From Erysipelotrichaceae bacterium (GTDB taxonomy: Bacteria > Bacillota_I > Bacilli_A > Erysipelotrichales > Erysipelotrichaceae), in assembly GCA_016302195.1 (NCBI GenBank), contig JAEDOA010000007.1, forward strand, positions 1-30,948: 30,948 nucleotides of DNA, in the 5' to 3' direction. Position 1 is the first letter of the stretch. Each line of letters begins with the position of its first letter. Both the position numbers and the translations under genes were made by a program. Shown in pieces: positions 16,855-24,594 of this stretch. The notes under the pieces are model-generated. The model was not told the DNA's origin and searched no databases. It worked only from the letters and a program-made list of their open reading frames with translations.

Positions 16855-16893
16855 CAAAAAATGCTGATGATAACCAAATATCTTCAGCATTTT
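16853..16893 (-). terminator. Terminator of gpmI and export-protein operon
   Basis: AAAATGCTGA and TCAGCATTTT (arms 16858-16867 and 16884-16893) form a perfect 10-bp stem with six T following on the minus strand, just after the small export protein gene. Confidence 0.87.
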
Positions 16894-16898
16894 ATTGA

Positions 16899-17393
16899 TT
16901 AAATAAATAGTTTAAACAAGCCAATTGTTCCATAACAGCCAATCGTCATGATAATAGCTGCAAGAATAATTCCAAGCAAAATAGATAATAGAGCATCTTT
17001 ATATTTAAATTGCAGAATTGAAGCAACTAGACTACCACTCCATGCTCCTGTTCCTGGAAGAGGAATTCCTACAAATAATGTTAATGCCAAAAAACCATAT
17101 TTCTTGTATTTTTCTGATTTTACATGTAATTTCTCATCATACTTGGTAAAAAATGAGCCAAAAGTCTTCGTTTTCTTTAACCAATGAATTATTTTAGTAC
17201 CAAATAATAATAGAAAAGGAACAGGAAGAAAATTACTTATGATACAAATTGGCATTGCCAGCTTCCAGTCAATAGCAATTGATGCAGCAAATATTAATGC
17301 TCCTCTTTCCTCAATTAGAGGAACTAAAGAAATAATAAATAAGGCAAATAATGGAGAAATAGAAGAAAATAAATTAAATATCTTTTCAACCAT
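16899..17393 (-). CDS. Small multidrug-export-type membrane protein (COG2426)
   Basis: A 164-residue integral membrane protein of the Sm_multidrug_ex family, distantly like DedA. The hydrophobic profile shows about four or five membrane segments, with conserved stretches SLVPLIEERGALIFA, NFLPVPFLLLFG and GIPLPGTGAWSGSLVAS. The family name rests on little direct work and the transported substrate is unknown. Its ATG overlaps the gpmI stop by one base (TAATG), so it depends on translation coupled to gpmI. A perfect terminator follows. Confidence 0.8.
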   Translation of the reverse strand: MVEKIFNLFSSISPLFALFIISLVPLIEERGALIFAASIAIDWKLAMPICIISNFLPVPFLLLFGTKIIHWLKKTKTFGSFFTKYDEKLHVKSEKYKKYGFLALTLFVGIPLPGTGAWSGSLVASILQFKYKDALLSILLGIILAAIIMTIGCYGTIGLFKLFI

Positions 17394-18964
17394 TATTTAA
17401 TAATACTCTCATTCCAGACTTCATCAGGTTGATAACCAAGTAATTTCACAACTGTAGCAGCAACATTGCTTAAACCAAAATTGCCTTCCTGTTTAACTTC
17501 AACATCATTATTATAGATAATGAAAGGAACCTTATTTAATGTATGAGAAGTTTGAGGAACTATTGGTGCATCATCCTTTTTCTTCTTTTGATACATTTCA
17601 TCAGCATTTCCATGATCTGCAGTAATAATCACTGTATAGTTCAATTCATCTGCAGCTTTTAAAATACGATCCAATACCAAATCAACAGTTTCAACACCAA
17701 TTAATGTAGCTTTATAGTTTCCTGTATGTCCAACCATATCTCCATTAGGGAAATTAACTCTTAAAAATTGGTATTTCTTGCTTTCCATTGCTTCTATTAA
17801 TTTATCAGTAACTTCAGCAGCCTTCATCCATGGTCTTTGATCGAATGGAACAACATCACTAGGTATTTCTAACCAATCTTCCAATTGATCATCAAATTTT
17901 TCACTTCTATTTCCATTCCAGAAATAAGTGACATGTCCATATTTTTGTGTTTCGCTAATGGCAAAAGATTTCACTGATTTTTTTACTAGGAATTCTGATA
18001 AAGTATGAGTAATCTTTGGTGGATCAACTAGATACTTATGAGGAATGTGTAAATCTCCATCATATTCCAACATGCCTGCATAACATACATGAGGATATTT
18101 TTCACGTTTTATTTGATCTAAGTGTTCGTTGTCAAAAGCACGTGAAATCTCCAATGCTCTATCACCTCTAAAGTTAAATAAGATAACAGAATCATGATCT
18201 TCAATAGTACCAACAGGTTGTCCATCTTTAGCAATTACAAAACCAGGTAAATATTGGTCATCTAGATCCAATTCAGTTCTATAAGTATTAATTGCCTCTA
18301 AGGCACTAGAAAACTGACGACCTTTTCCTTCTACATGAATTGCCCAGCCTTCCTCAACCATTTTCCAGTTGGCTTCATAACGGTCCATTGTAATAACCAT
18401 TCTTCCTCCACCTGAAGCAATAGCGCTATCAAAAGTTGCGTCGTTAAGCTGACTCATTACATCTTCTAACTGTTTTACATAAACTTCAGCAGTACGAGGT
18501 CCAACATCTCTTCCATCAAGTAAGGCATGAACTCTAACTTTTGAAATACCTTCTTCTTTAGCTTCTTTAATCATAGCAATTAAATGATTAATATGAGAAT
18601 GAACATTACCATCTGATAATAGACCGATAAAATGCAAAGTATGACCCTTAGCATTTTCAACTAATTCTTTCCAAACTGAAGAAGCGTAAATTGATTTTGT
18701 TTCGATTGATTCGTTTACTAATTTAGCTCCTTGAGAGTAAATTTGACCACAGCCTAAAGCATTATGTCCTACCTCTGAGTTACCCATGTCAGAATCTGTT
18801 GGCAATCCAACAGCTACACCATGAGCACTAATGGGTTTGAAAGGACATGTTGACATTAATTTATCTAGTGTTGGAGTGTAGGCATTTTTAACCGCATTTC
18901 CATAACTGCTTTCATTTAAACCTACTCCATCCATTACTACTAAAACAACAGGTTTCTTTTCCAT
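17393..18964 (-). CDS. gpmI: Cofactor-independent phosphoglycerate mutase
   Basis: Interconverts 3- and 2-phosphoglycerate in glycolysis using two manganese ions and a phosphoserine intermediate. The catalytic serine is in MGNSEVGHNALG. Other metal and substrate residues are seen in VVMDGVGL, DGRDVGPRT, GGGRMVITMDRYEANW and ITADHGNADEM. The wording GHNALGCGQIYSQGAKLV resembles plant and trypanosomatid enzymes more than the Bacillus form (GHLNIGAGRIVYQ). Of the two ATGs in ATGTTTATG, the second (18964) has AGGAG 8 nt upstream and is chosen (523 residues). The gene is transcribed against the replication fork and is coupled to a small export protein. Confidence 0.96.
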   Translation of the reverse strand: MEKKPVVLVVMDGVGLNESSYGNAVKNAYTPTLDKLMSTCPFKPISAHGVAVGLPTDSDMGNSEVGHNALGCGQIYSQGAKLVNESIETKSIYASSVWKELVENAKGHTLHFIGLLSDGNVHSHINHLIAMIKEAKEEGISKVRVHALLDGRDVGPRTAEVYVKQLEDVMSQLNDATFDSAIASGGGRMVITMDRYEANWKMVEEGWAIHVEGKGRQFSSALEAINTYRTELDLDDQYLPGFVIAKDGQPVGTIEDHDSVILFNFRGDRALEISRAFDNEHLDQIKREKYPHVCYAGMLEYDGDLHIPHKYLVDPPKITHTLSEFLVKKSVKSFAISETQKYGHVTYFWNGNRSEKFDDQLEDWLEIPSDVVPFDQRPWMKAAEVTDKLIEAMESKKYQFLRVNFPNGDMVGHTGNYKATLIGVETVDLVLDRILKAADELNYTVIITADHGNADEMYQKKKKDDAPIVPQTSHTLNKVPFIIYNNDVEVKQEGNFGLSNVAATVVKLLGYQPDEVWNESIIK

Positions 18965-19023
18965 AAACATATCTCCTTTTAGTACCTTTATATATTAACA
19001 TTTCTTAACAATTAATGCACCAG

Positions 19024-19041
19024 TTTACTAAAAGTAGTAAA
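19024..19041. promoter_or_regulatory. Dyad in the gpmI/permease divergent region
   Basis: TTTACTA-AAAG-TAGTAAA is a perfect 7-4-7 inverted repeat 24 bp before the permease start, in the 100-bp gap between two divergent genes. It is a plausible operator, but no regulator is identifiable. Confidence 0.4.
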
Positions 19042-19064
19042 ATTAGATTATAAGAGGTAGAAGA

Positions 19065-20123
19065 ATGGAAAAAAAGAAAGAATTTATCATTAATTTCGTT
19101 TATTATTCTTGTTTATTAGTAATATTGTATCTAATAATCAAGTATTTATTACCATTAGTAGTTCCTTTTATTATTGGATTTATTATCGCCTTTATTGTTA
19201 GAAAAATTAGTATTGCTATTTTTGGCAAACCGGGGCAAAAAAGGCAGATTGTTGTCTTGTGTTTGTTTTATTCTATCCTACTTGTAATACTATCAGTAGG
19301 ATCAGTAATAATAGTAAATCAAATTAAAAATATCAATTATGCGGGCATATACAGCAATTATATCGAGCCAGCTATTAACATAGTTTACAACAATGTTGTA
19401 GATTTAAATGAGATTTTTCCGGCAAATGTCGCAAATGTGCTAACACAAGCTTTATCCAGTATATTTGATAGCTTAAAATCATTGTTATCACAATTATCGG
19501 GATATGTTGTAATATTTGTGACAAACCTAATATCTTCTGTTCCATCAACAATTATTACAACAATCGTTGTTATTGTATCTTCAATTTATTTTGTATTGGA
19601 TTTTAAAAAAGTTAAAGAAGCAGTATATAATCATTTGCCTAAAAAAATGACTATGTTGATAGATGATGTTATTATTTTCAGTAGAGATAATATTTTCAAA
19701 ATACTAAAAGCTTATGGAACGATAATAATAATAACATTTACTGAACTATTAATAGGTTTTTTGATATTAAGAATTAATAATTCAGCCTTACTAGCGCTAA
19801 TGATTGCGATAATGGATATTTTACCAATAGTTGGAGTTGGAACTGCATTAATTCCTTGGTTTCTAATTGAAATAATAATGGGGCAGTATTGGTTAGGACT
19901 TGGATTATTAGTAATATATGTGATTATTACAATAGTAAGAAACATTATTGAACCAAGACTTGTTGGTACAAATTTAGGCTTGCCACCATTAGTAACATTA
20001 ATAGGTATGATAGTTGGTTTAGGTTTGGCAGGTCTTGTTGGAATGATAGGTTTGCCACTATTATTTGCTTTCATCATTTATTTAAAAAATAAACATATAG
20101 ATATATCGGTTGAGCAACATTAA
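19065..20123 (+). CDS. AI-2E family permease, YtvI-like
   Basis: A 352-residue polytopic membrane protein of the PerM/AI-2E transporter family. Hydrophobic segments flank a hydrophilic stretch at about 95-135. The conserved C-terminal signature is present: DILPIVGVGTALIPW, then VIITIVRNIIEPRLVG and LGLPPLVTLIGM. It most resembles the YtvI subgroup, annotated as sporulation integral membrane protein, but the true substrate is unknown and sporulation cannot be inferred. GAGGT lies about 8 nt before the ATG. The gene stands alone, ends in its own terminator, and diverges from gpmI across a gap with a 7-4-7 dyad. Confidence 0.88.
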   Translation: MEKKKEFIINFVYYSCLLVILYLIIKYLLPLVVPFIIGFIIAFIVRKISIAIFGKPGQKRQIVVLCLFYSILLVILSVGSVIIVNQIKNINYAGIYSNYIEPAINIVYNNVVDLNEIFPANVANVLTQALSSIFDSLKSLLSQLSGYVVIFVTNLISSVPSTIITTIVVIVSSIYFVLDFKKVKEAVYNHLPKKMTMLIDDVIIFSRDNIFKILKAYGTIIIITFTELLIGFLILRINNSALLALMIAIMDILPIVGVGTALIPWFLIEIIMGQYWLGLGLLVIYVIITIVRNIIEPRLVGTNLGLPPLVTLIGMIVGLGLAGLVGMIGLPLLFAFIIYLKNKHIDISVEQH

Positions 20124-20134
20124 CCGATTTTTTT
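20105..20134 (+). terminator. Permease gene terminator
   Basis: ATCGGTT (20105-20111) pairs with AACCGAT (20122-20128), followed by a run of T. The permease stop codon lies within it. Confidence 0.85.
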
Positions 20135-20146
20135 GTTTGGAAAAGG

Positions 20147-20155
20147 TGTTATAAT
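20147..20155 (+). promoter_or_regulatory. Extended -10 promoter of the dehydrogenase operon
   Basis: TGTTATAAT is a perfect extended -10 element 24 nt before the first ATG of the operon. There is no good -35, as usual for this promoter class. Confidence 0.65.
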
Positions 20156-20179
20156 AAATAAAAAAAGAGAGGATATAAA

Positions 20180-21607
20180 ATGTACGATGTAATAATTATT
20201 GGTGCAGGTATCATAGGAAGCAGTGTAGCTTACTATTTATCCCAATATGATATTAAAGTGGCAATACTTGAAGCAAGCAATGATGTTTCAAATGGCACAA
20301 GTAAAGCGAATTCTGGCATTATTCATGCGGGATATGATCCGAAAGAAAACAGTTTAATGGCAAAGTTCAATGTTGAAGGAGCTAAAATTACTAAGGAAAT
20401 ATGTAGAAAACTAGATGTACCATATAATCAATGTGGTGCTTTAGTGGTTGGTTATAATGATGAAGATATCAATACTATTAATACACTGTATAAAAGAGGA
20501 TTAAATAATGGTGTTGAAAATATAGAAATAATCGATAGAGAAAAACTTATAGAATTAGAACCTCAAATAAACCCACAAGCAAAATGTGCCTTATACTGTA
20601 AGGATAGCGCAATAGTCTCACCTTGGGAACTAACCTATGCTTTAGCAGAAACAGCAGTAAAAAATGGAGTAAAACTTTTTTTGGAAAATGAAGTAACATG
20701 TATTGAAAAGTGTGAGGAAACATTTGTAGTAACAACAAAGAAAGACAAATATCAAGCCAGATATATCGTAAATGCTGCTGGAATATACGCGGATAAAGTC
20801 AATGAAATGATAGGTAAAAAACAGTTTACTATCATACCGGTAAAAGGAGATTACTATCTACTTGATAAATCAGAAAGTAGCAAGGTTCATCATACAATTT
20901 TCCAGTGTCCTGACAAAGACGGAAAAGGAGTATTGGTAAGTATTACGGTAGATGGAAATGTTATAGTGGGTCCAGATGCAAAAGTAGTAGAAAAAATAGA
21001 TACATCTACAACTTCTTCTTCACTAGACTTTGTTAAAAGAAAGGCATATAAAACAATTAGCACTTTAGATTTTTCTGAAAACATTAGAAATTTTGCTGGT
21101 ATAAGAGCAAAAAGCGATAGAGATGATTTCATTATTGAGGAGTCAAAAGATGTAAAAAATTTCTTTAATATTGCCGGAATTGCATCACCAGGCCTATCAA
21201 GTGCATTAGCAATTGGCAAGTATTATCTTGATTGGTTAATGGAAAAGGAAACTTTCCAAAAGAAAGAACATTACATTGATACTAGAAAAAAAATAAGAGT
21301 AAGAGAATTATCAGTTCAACAAAAGGATGAGTTAATCAAGAAAAATCCGCTATATGGCCGAATAATCTGTAGATGTGAAACAGTAACAGAAGGAGAAATA
21401 GTAGATAGCATGACATCTATTATTCCAGCTGTTTCTCTAGATGGAGTAAAAAGAAGAACAAATGCTCAAATGGGCAGATGTCAAGGTGGCTTCTGTTCAG
21501 AAAAAATCGCCTTATTATTAATGAAATACCATAATTTATCTTATAAAGATATCTTACAGGATGATGTTGGGTCAAATATCTTGCTTTCAAGAGCGAAGGA
21601 GAAATAA
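20180..21607 (+). CDS. GlpA-like FAD dehydrogenase with BFD [2Fe-2S] domain
   Basis: A DAO-type flavoprotein of 475 residues, similar to anaerobic glycerol-3-phosphate dehydrogenase GlpA. The N-terminal Rossmann motif IIIGAGIIGSSVAYYL binds FAD. NSGIIHAGYDP and the GIRAKSDRDDF and GIASPGLSSALAIG stretches are typical of the family. The C-terminal BFD-like domain has four cysteines (397, 399, 434, 439) in CRC and CQGGFC for an iron-sulfur cluster. AGAGAGGA lies before the ATG. It is followed after 2 nt by a second flavoprotein and then by a DUF1667 protein, the three-gene set often seen beside glycerol genes in Clostridia. No glpK or glpF is present, so glycerol-3-phosphate is the likely but unproven substrate. 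Confidence 0.88.
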   Translation: MYDVIIIGAGIIGSSVAYYLSQYDIKVAILEASNDVSNGTSKANSGIIHAGYDPKENSLMAKFNVEGAKITKEICRKLDVPYNQCGALVVGYNDEDINTINTLYKRGLNNGVENIEIIDREKLIELEPQINPQAKCALYCKDSAIVSPWELTYALAETAVKNGVKLFLENEVTCIEKCEETFVVTTKKDKYQARYIVNAAGIYADKVNEMIGKKQFTIIPVKGDYYLLDKSESSKVHHTIFQCPDKDGKGVLVSITVDGNVIVGPDAKVVEKIDTSTTSSSLDFVKRKAYKTISTLDFSENIRNFAGIRAKSDRDDFIIEESKDVKNFFNIAGIASPGLSSALAIGKYYLDWLMEKETFQKKEHYIDTRKKIRVRELSVQQKDELIKKNPLYGRIICRCETVTEGEIVDSMTSIIPAVSLDGVKRRTNAQMGRCQGGFCSEKIALLLMKYHNLSYKDILQDDVGSNILLSRAKEK

Positions 21608-21609
21608 TT

Positions 21610-22866
21610 ATGTACGATTTAATTGTTATTGGAGCAGGTCCAGCAGGCTTAGCAGCAGCACTTAAAGCCAATCAATTAGGATTAAAGAAAATCCTGATTG
21701 TTGAAAGAGATAATCAATTAGGCGGAATCTTAAATCAATGTATTCATAATGGTTTTGGCTTGCATTATTTTCATCAAGAACTCACAGGACCAGAATTTGC
21801 CTATAGATTGATAGAAAAACTCAAAGATACGGATATTGAGACTTTAACGGATACAATGGTTTTAGATTTTGATAATAACCATAATGTAACCATCATTAAT
21901 TCCAGTGGTTGTAAAATTCTTCAAACTAAAGCAATCATATTGGCTATGGGTTGTAGAGAAAGAGCAAGGGGAGCAATTGCTACGGCAGGGACAAGAAACA
22001 GTGGAGTATTTACTGCTGGTACAGCTCAAAGATATATGAATATCGACGGATATAGCGTAGGTAAGAATGTTGTTATTTTGGGAAGTGGTGATATTGGATT
22101 AATAATGGCAAGAAGAATGAGCCTTGAAGGATCAAAAGTACTTGCCTGTGTTGAAATCAACCCTTATTCGGCTGGTCTAAAAAGAAACATAAAACAATGC
22201 TTAGAAGATTTTAATATACCACTTTACCTATCTCATACAGTTACGAATATAAAAGGTGAAAACGGAAGAGTATCAGAAGTGACAATTGCTCAAGTTGATG
22301 AGAAGTATAATCCAATCGAATCTACAAGCAAAACCATCAAATGCGATACATTGTTATTGTCAATTGGCTTAATTCCAGAAAATGAGCTAAGCAAAAAGGC
22401 TGGTATTATTATTGACAAAAAAACTAAAGGGGCAATTGTATATGAAAACATGGAGACATCAATTTCGGGTATATTTGCCTGTGGAAATGTCTGTCATGTC
22501 CACGACTTAGCAGATAATGTAGTATATGAAGCAGAACTTGCTGCGAAGTCTGCTGTTAATTATATTAATAATCTATACTTGAGCAACGATTCAATCGAAG
22601 TAGAGTATGATAATAATTTATCCTATGTATTACCTCAGCATATTCATAAACAAATTACAGAGAAATTTGTAACTTTATCCTTTAGAGTAAAAAAGAACTT
22701 TAAAAATTGCAAAATAGAAGTAAAGGATGAAGATGGAAAAGTATTGACCGAAAGCAAAAGGGATTATTTAATTCCATCAGAAATGGCAAAAATAGTTCTA
22801 TTAACCAGTTTATTGAATGATGTAAAAGGTAAAATTCATGTCTCAATAGTGGAGGAAATAGCATGA
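21610..22866 (+). CDS. FAD/NAD(P)-dependent oxidoreductase (dehydrogenase partner)
   Basis: A pyridine nucleotide-disulfide-type flavoprotein of 418 residues. It has an N-terminal FAD motif IVIGAGPAGLAAALKA, a conserved GGILNQCIHNGFGL segment, a second Rossmann motif VVILGSGDIGLIMARRM for NAD(P), and the late FAD motif GIFACGNVCHVHDLAD. There is no CxxC redox pair of the thioredoxin reductase type. It presumably passes electrons between the GlpA-like subunit and NAD or another carrier. AAGGAG lies in the end of the preceding gene, and its own stop overlaps the next start (ATGA), so all three are co-translated. Confidence 0.88.
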   Translation: MYDLIVIGAGPAGLAAALKANQLGLKKILIVERDNQLGGILNQCIHNGFGLHYFHQELTGPEFAYRLIEKLKDTDIETLTDTMVLDFDNNHNVTIINSSGCKILQTKAIILAMGCRERARGAIATAGTRNSGVFTAGTAQRYMNIDGYSVGKNVVILGSGDIGLIMARRMSLEGSKVLACVEINPYSAGLKRNIKQCLEDFNIPLYLSHTVTNIKGENGRVSEVTIAQVDEKYNPIESTSKTIKCDTLLLSIGLIPENELSKKAGIIIDKKTKGAIVYENMETSISGIFACGNVCHVHDLADNVVYEAELAAKSAVNYINNLYLSNDSIEVEYDNNLSYVLPQHIHKQITEKFVTLSFRVKKNFKNCKIEVKDEDGKVLTESKRDYLIPSEMAKIVLLTSLLNDVKGKIHVSIVEEIA

Positions 22867-23216
22867 AACAACTAGTATGTATTGGCTGTCCAAAAGGATG
22901 TAATTTAACTGTTGATGAAGAAAACGACTATGCAGTTAGTGGTAATAGTTGTGAGGTTGGAGCAAGATATGGCAAAGAGGAATTAACAAATCCAACAAGA
23001 GTGATTACCACAACTGTTAGATTGAAAAACAGCAGTTACTTACATCAATTACCAGTTAAAAGCAGTAAACCTATTTCAAAATCATTAATGTTTCAAATAA
23101 TGGAATATCTAAAAGATGTTGAAGTATCAGTTCCAATTGATATGTCTGAGATAATAGTTGAAAATATTCTAGATACATCTGTGGATATAGTTGCTTGCAG
23201 AGAAGTCAAAAATTAA
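22863..23216 (+). CDS. DUF1667 iron-sulfur-type small subunit
   Basis: A 117-residue protein with cysteines 6, 9, 13 and 30 in CIGCPKGC...GNSC, spaced as for a [4Fe-4S] cluster and like the N-terminal cluster motif of molybdopterin oxidoreductases. The rest (NPTRVITTTVRL, PVKSSKPISKS) is typical of DUF1667. It likely serves as the electron-transfer third subunit of the dehydrogenase. GGAGG precedes its ATG, which overlaps the previous stop by 4 nt. Confidence 0.88.
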   Translation: MKQLVCIGCPKGCNLTVDEENDYAVSGNSCEVGARYGKEELTNPTRVITTTVRLKNSSYLHQLPVKSSKPISKSLMFQIMEYLKDVEVSVPIDMSEIIVENILDTSVDIVACREVKN

Positions 23217-23237
23217 TTTGTTGATTAATATCCACTA

Positions 23238-23246
23238 TGGTAAAAT
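23238..23246 (+). promoter_or_regulatory. Extended -10 promoter before the lipid kinase gene
   Basis: TGGTAAAAT is an extended -10-like element 25 nt before the kinase ATG. Downstream, AATATCC (23244-23250) can pair with GGATATT (23261-23267), which covers part of the ribosome site. A second AATATCC at 23227-23233 is an alternative partner. Confidence 0.5.
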
Positions 23247-23271
23247 ATCCAAGAAAAGAAGGATATTAGAT

Positions 23272-24183
23272 ATGAAACATGTTTTTATTATTAATCCAGT
23301 TAGTGGAAAAGGGCATGCACTAGAATTTATTGGGGAAATTGAGAATTACTTCAAGATTAATGGGGGAGATTATGAAATAATCAAAACCGAGAGAATTTCC
23401 CATGCTACAGAAATAGCTAAAGAGTATTGTGAAAAATATCAAGAAGTTACAATCTATTCTGTTGGTGGAGATGGAACAATGAAAGAAATTCTTGATGGGA
23501 TTCAAGAGAATGCGATTATGTGCGTAATTCCTGGAGGTACAGGAAATGACTTTTATAAAAGCATTGATAAAAGAAAGAGCGAGATAGCTCAGATTGTAAA
23601 AGACAGTATCGAAGGGTCAATTGAATATGTTGATTATGGTACTTTAAATGGAACCAGCAAGTTTTTGAATATTTGTTCTTTTGGATTGGATGCAGATATA
23701 AATGTATATGCATGTAACGAAGCAAAGAAAAACACCAATATTCCTAATAGTATGGTATATGCTTATTCAGCGCTTAAGGTAGGATTACATCCATCAACTT
23801 ATCATATGAAAGGGATAGTTGACGGCAGAGAAATTGAGGATGAGATTCTATTGTTCGCAATCTCTAATGGTAAATTCTATGGTGGCATGTTTATGCCGGC
23901 GCCAATGGCTGATATACAGGATGGAAATTTAGATGTATGTTATTTTAAAAATAAAATGACACTACTAAGAATAGTTCATCTTATTTTAAAATACACTAAA
24001 GGAAAACATCTTCAAGAAAAAGAATGTGAGTTCTTCAATGCCAAAAGAATTGAATTAAGCTTTGATCGCACAATTAGCTATCAAATCGATGGGGAAAATG
24101 GAACACTCGATCATTGTGTTGTTGAAGTTCACCCTAAAGCTATGAGATTAAAAGTACCAAAAGGCAGAATTATCAATAAATAA
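23272..24183 (+). CDS. Diacylglycerol/sphingosine kinase-type lipid kinase
   Basis: A YegS/DgkB-family kinase that phosphorylates a lipid such as diacylglycerol at the membrane. The 303-residue protein has INPVSGKG at the N-terminus, the nucleotide-binding VGGDGTMKEILDGI and PGGTGNDFYKS motifs, and the C-terminal QIDGENG loop. A longer frame begins inside the DUF1667 gene, but the ATG at 23272 follows AAGAAGGA and starts with the family's normal residues. It lies 55 nt after the dehydrogenase operon behind a weak promoter, and the flavokinase gene follows after 12 nt. Confidence 0.92.
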   Translation: MKHVFIINPVSGKGHALEFIGEIENYFKINGGDYEIIKTERISHATEIAKEYCEKYQEVTIYSVGGDGTMKEILDGIQENAIMCVIPGGTGNDFYKSIDKRKSEIAQIVKDSIEGSIEYVDYGTLNGTSKFLNICSFGLDADINVYACNEAKKNTNIPNSMVYAYSALKVGLHPSTYHMKGIVDGREIEDEILLFAISNGKFYGGMFMPAPMADIQDGNLDVCYFKNKMTLLRIVHLILKYTKGKHLQEKECEFFNAKRIELSFDRTISYQIDGENGTLDHCVVEVHPKAMRLKVPKGRIINK

Positions 24184-24195
24184 AGGAGTCTTATT

Positions 24196-24570
24196 ATGGA
24201 TATTATCAAGGCAAAAGTAATTCATGGTCAGGGTAAAGGCGCAGAAATGGGATTTGCGACAGCTAATCAACAGATTTCGCAACTAGAGAAATTGCCAGAA
24301 ATAGGCGTATATGCTTCAAAAGTTAAGATTGATGATAAACAATATATCGGAATAACAAATGTAGGAACAAGACCTACAGTTGATGATGCTGCAAAAATTA
24401 CTATAGAGACCCATGTTCTTGATTATAGTGGAGACTTATATGGAAAGATAATTGAAGTAGATTTGGTTTATAGAATAAGGGATATAAAAAAATTTGCTAA
24501 TACTCAACAGCTGCTTAAGCAAATAAATGATGACAAAGAAACAGCTAGAGAGTTATTGGCGAATGATTGA
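24196..24570 (+). CDS. Stand-alone riboflavin kinase domain
   Basis: A flavokinase converting riboflavin and ATP to FMN. At 124 residues it is only the C-terminal domain of bifunctional RibF, without the FAD synthetase half. Family features are VIHGQGKGAEMGFATAN (the usual PTAN is ATAN here), GVYASKV, NVGTRPT, the catalytic ETHVLDYSGDLYGK and the C-terminal LLKQINDDKETA. AAGGAG precedes the ATG. It lies close behind two flavoenzyme genes, consistent with local FMN supply. A full RibF is presumably encoded elsewhere; that is inference. Confidence 0.88.
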   Translation: MDIIKAKVIHGQGKGAEMGFATANQQISQLEKLPEIGVYASKVKIDDKQYIGITNVGTRPTVDDAAKITIETHVLDYSGDLYGKIIEVDLVYRIRDIKKFANTQQLLKQINDDKETARELLAND

Positions 24571-24594
24571 TAAATCTTAAACCAGGAGGTAAAA

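Noticed and set aside
19712..20077. 121-codon minus-strand frame opposite the permease
   Set aside because: Mirror of a membrane protein gene; I/P/N-rich text without start signals.
20890..21219. 109-codon minus-strand frame opposite the GlpA-like gene
   Set aside because: Antisense to a well-supported coding region, with no ribosome site.
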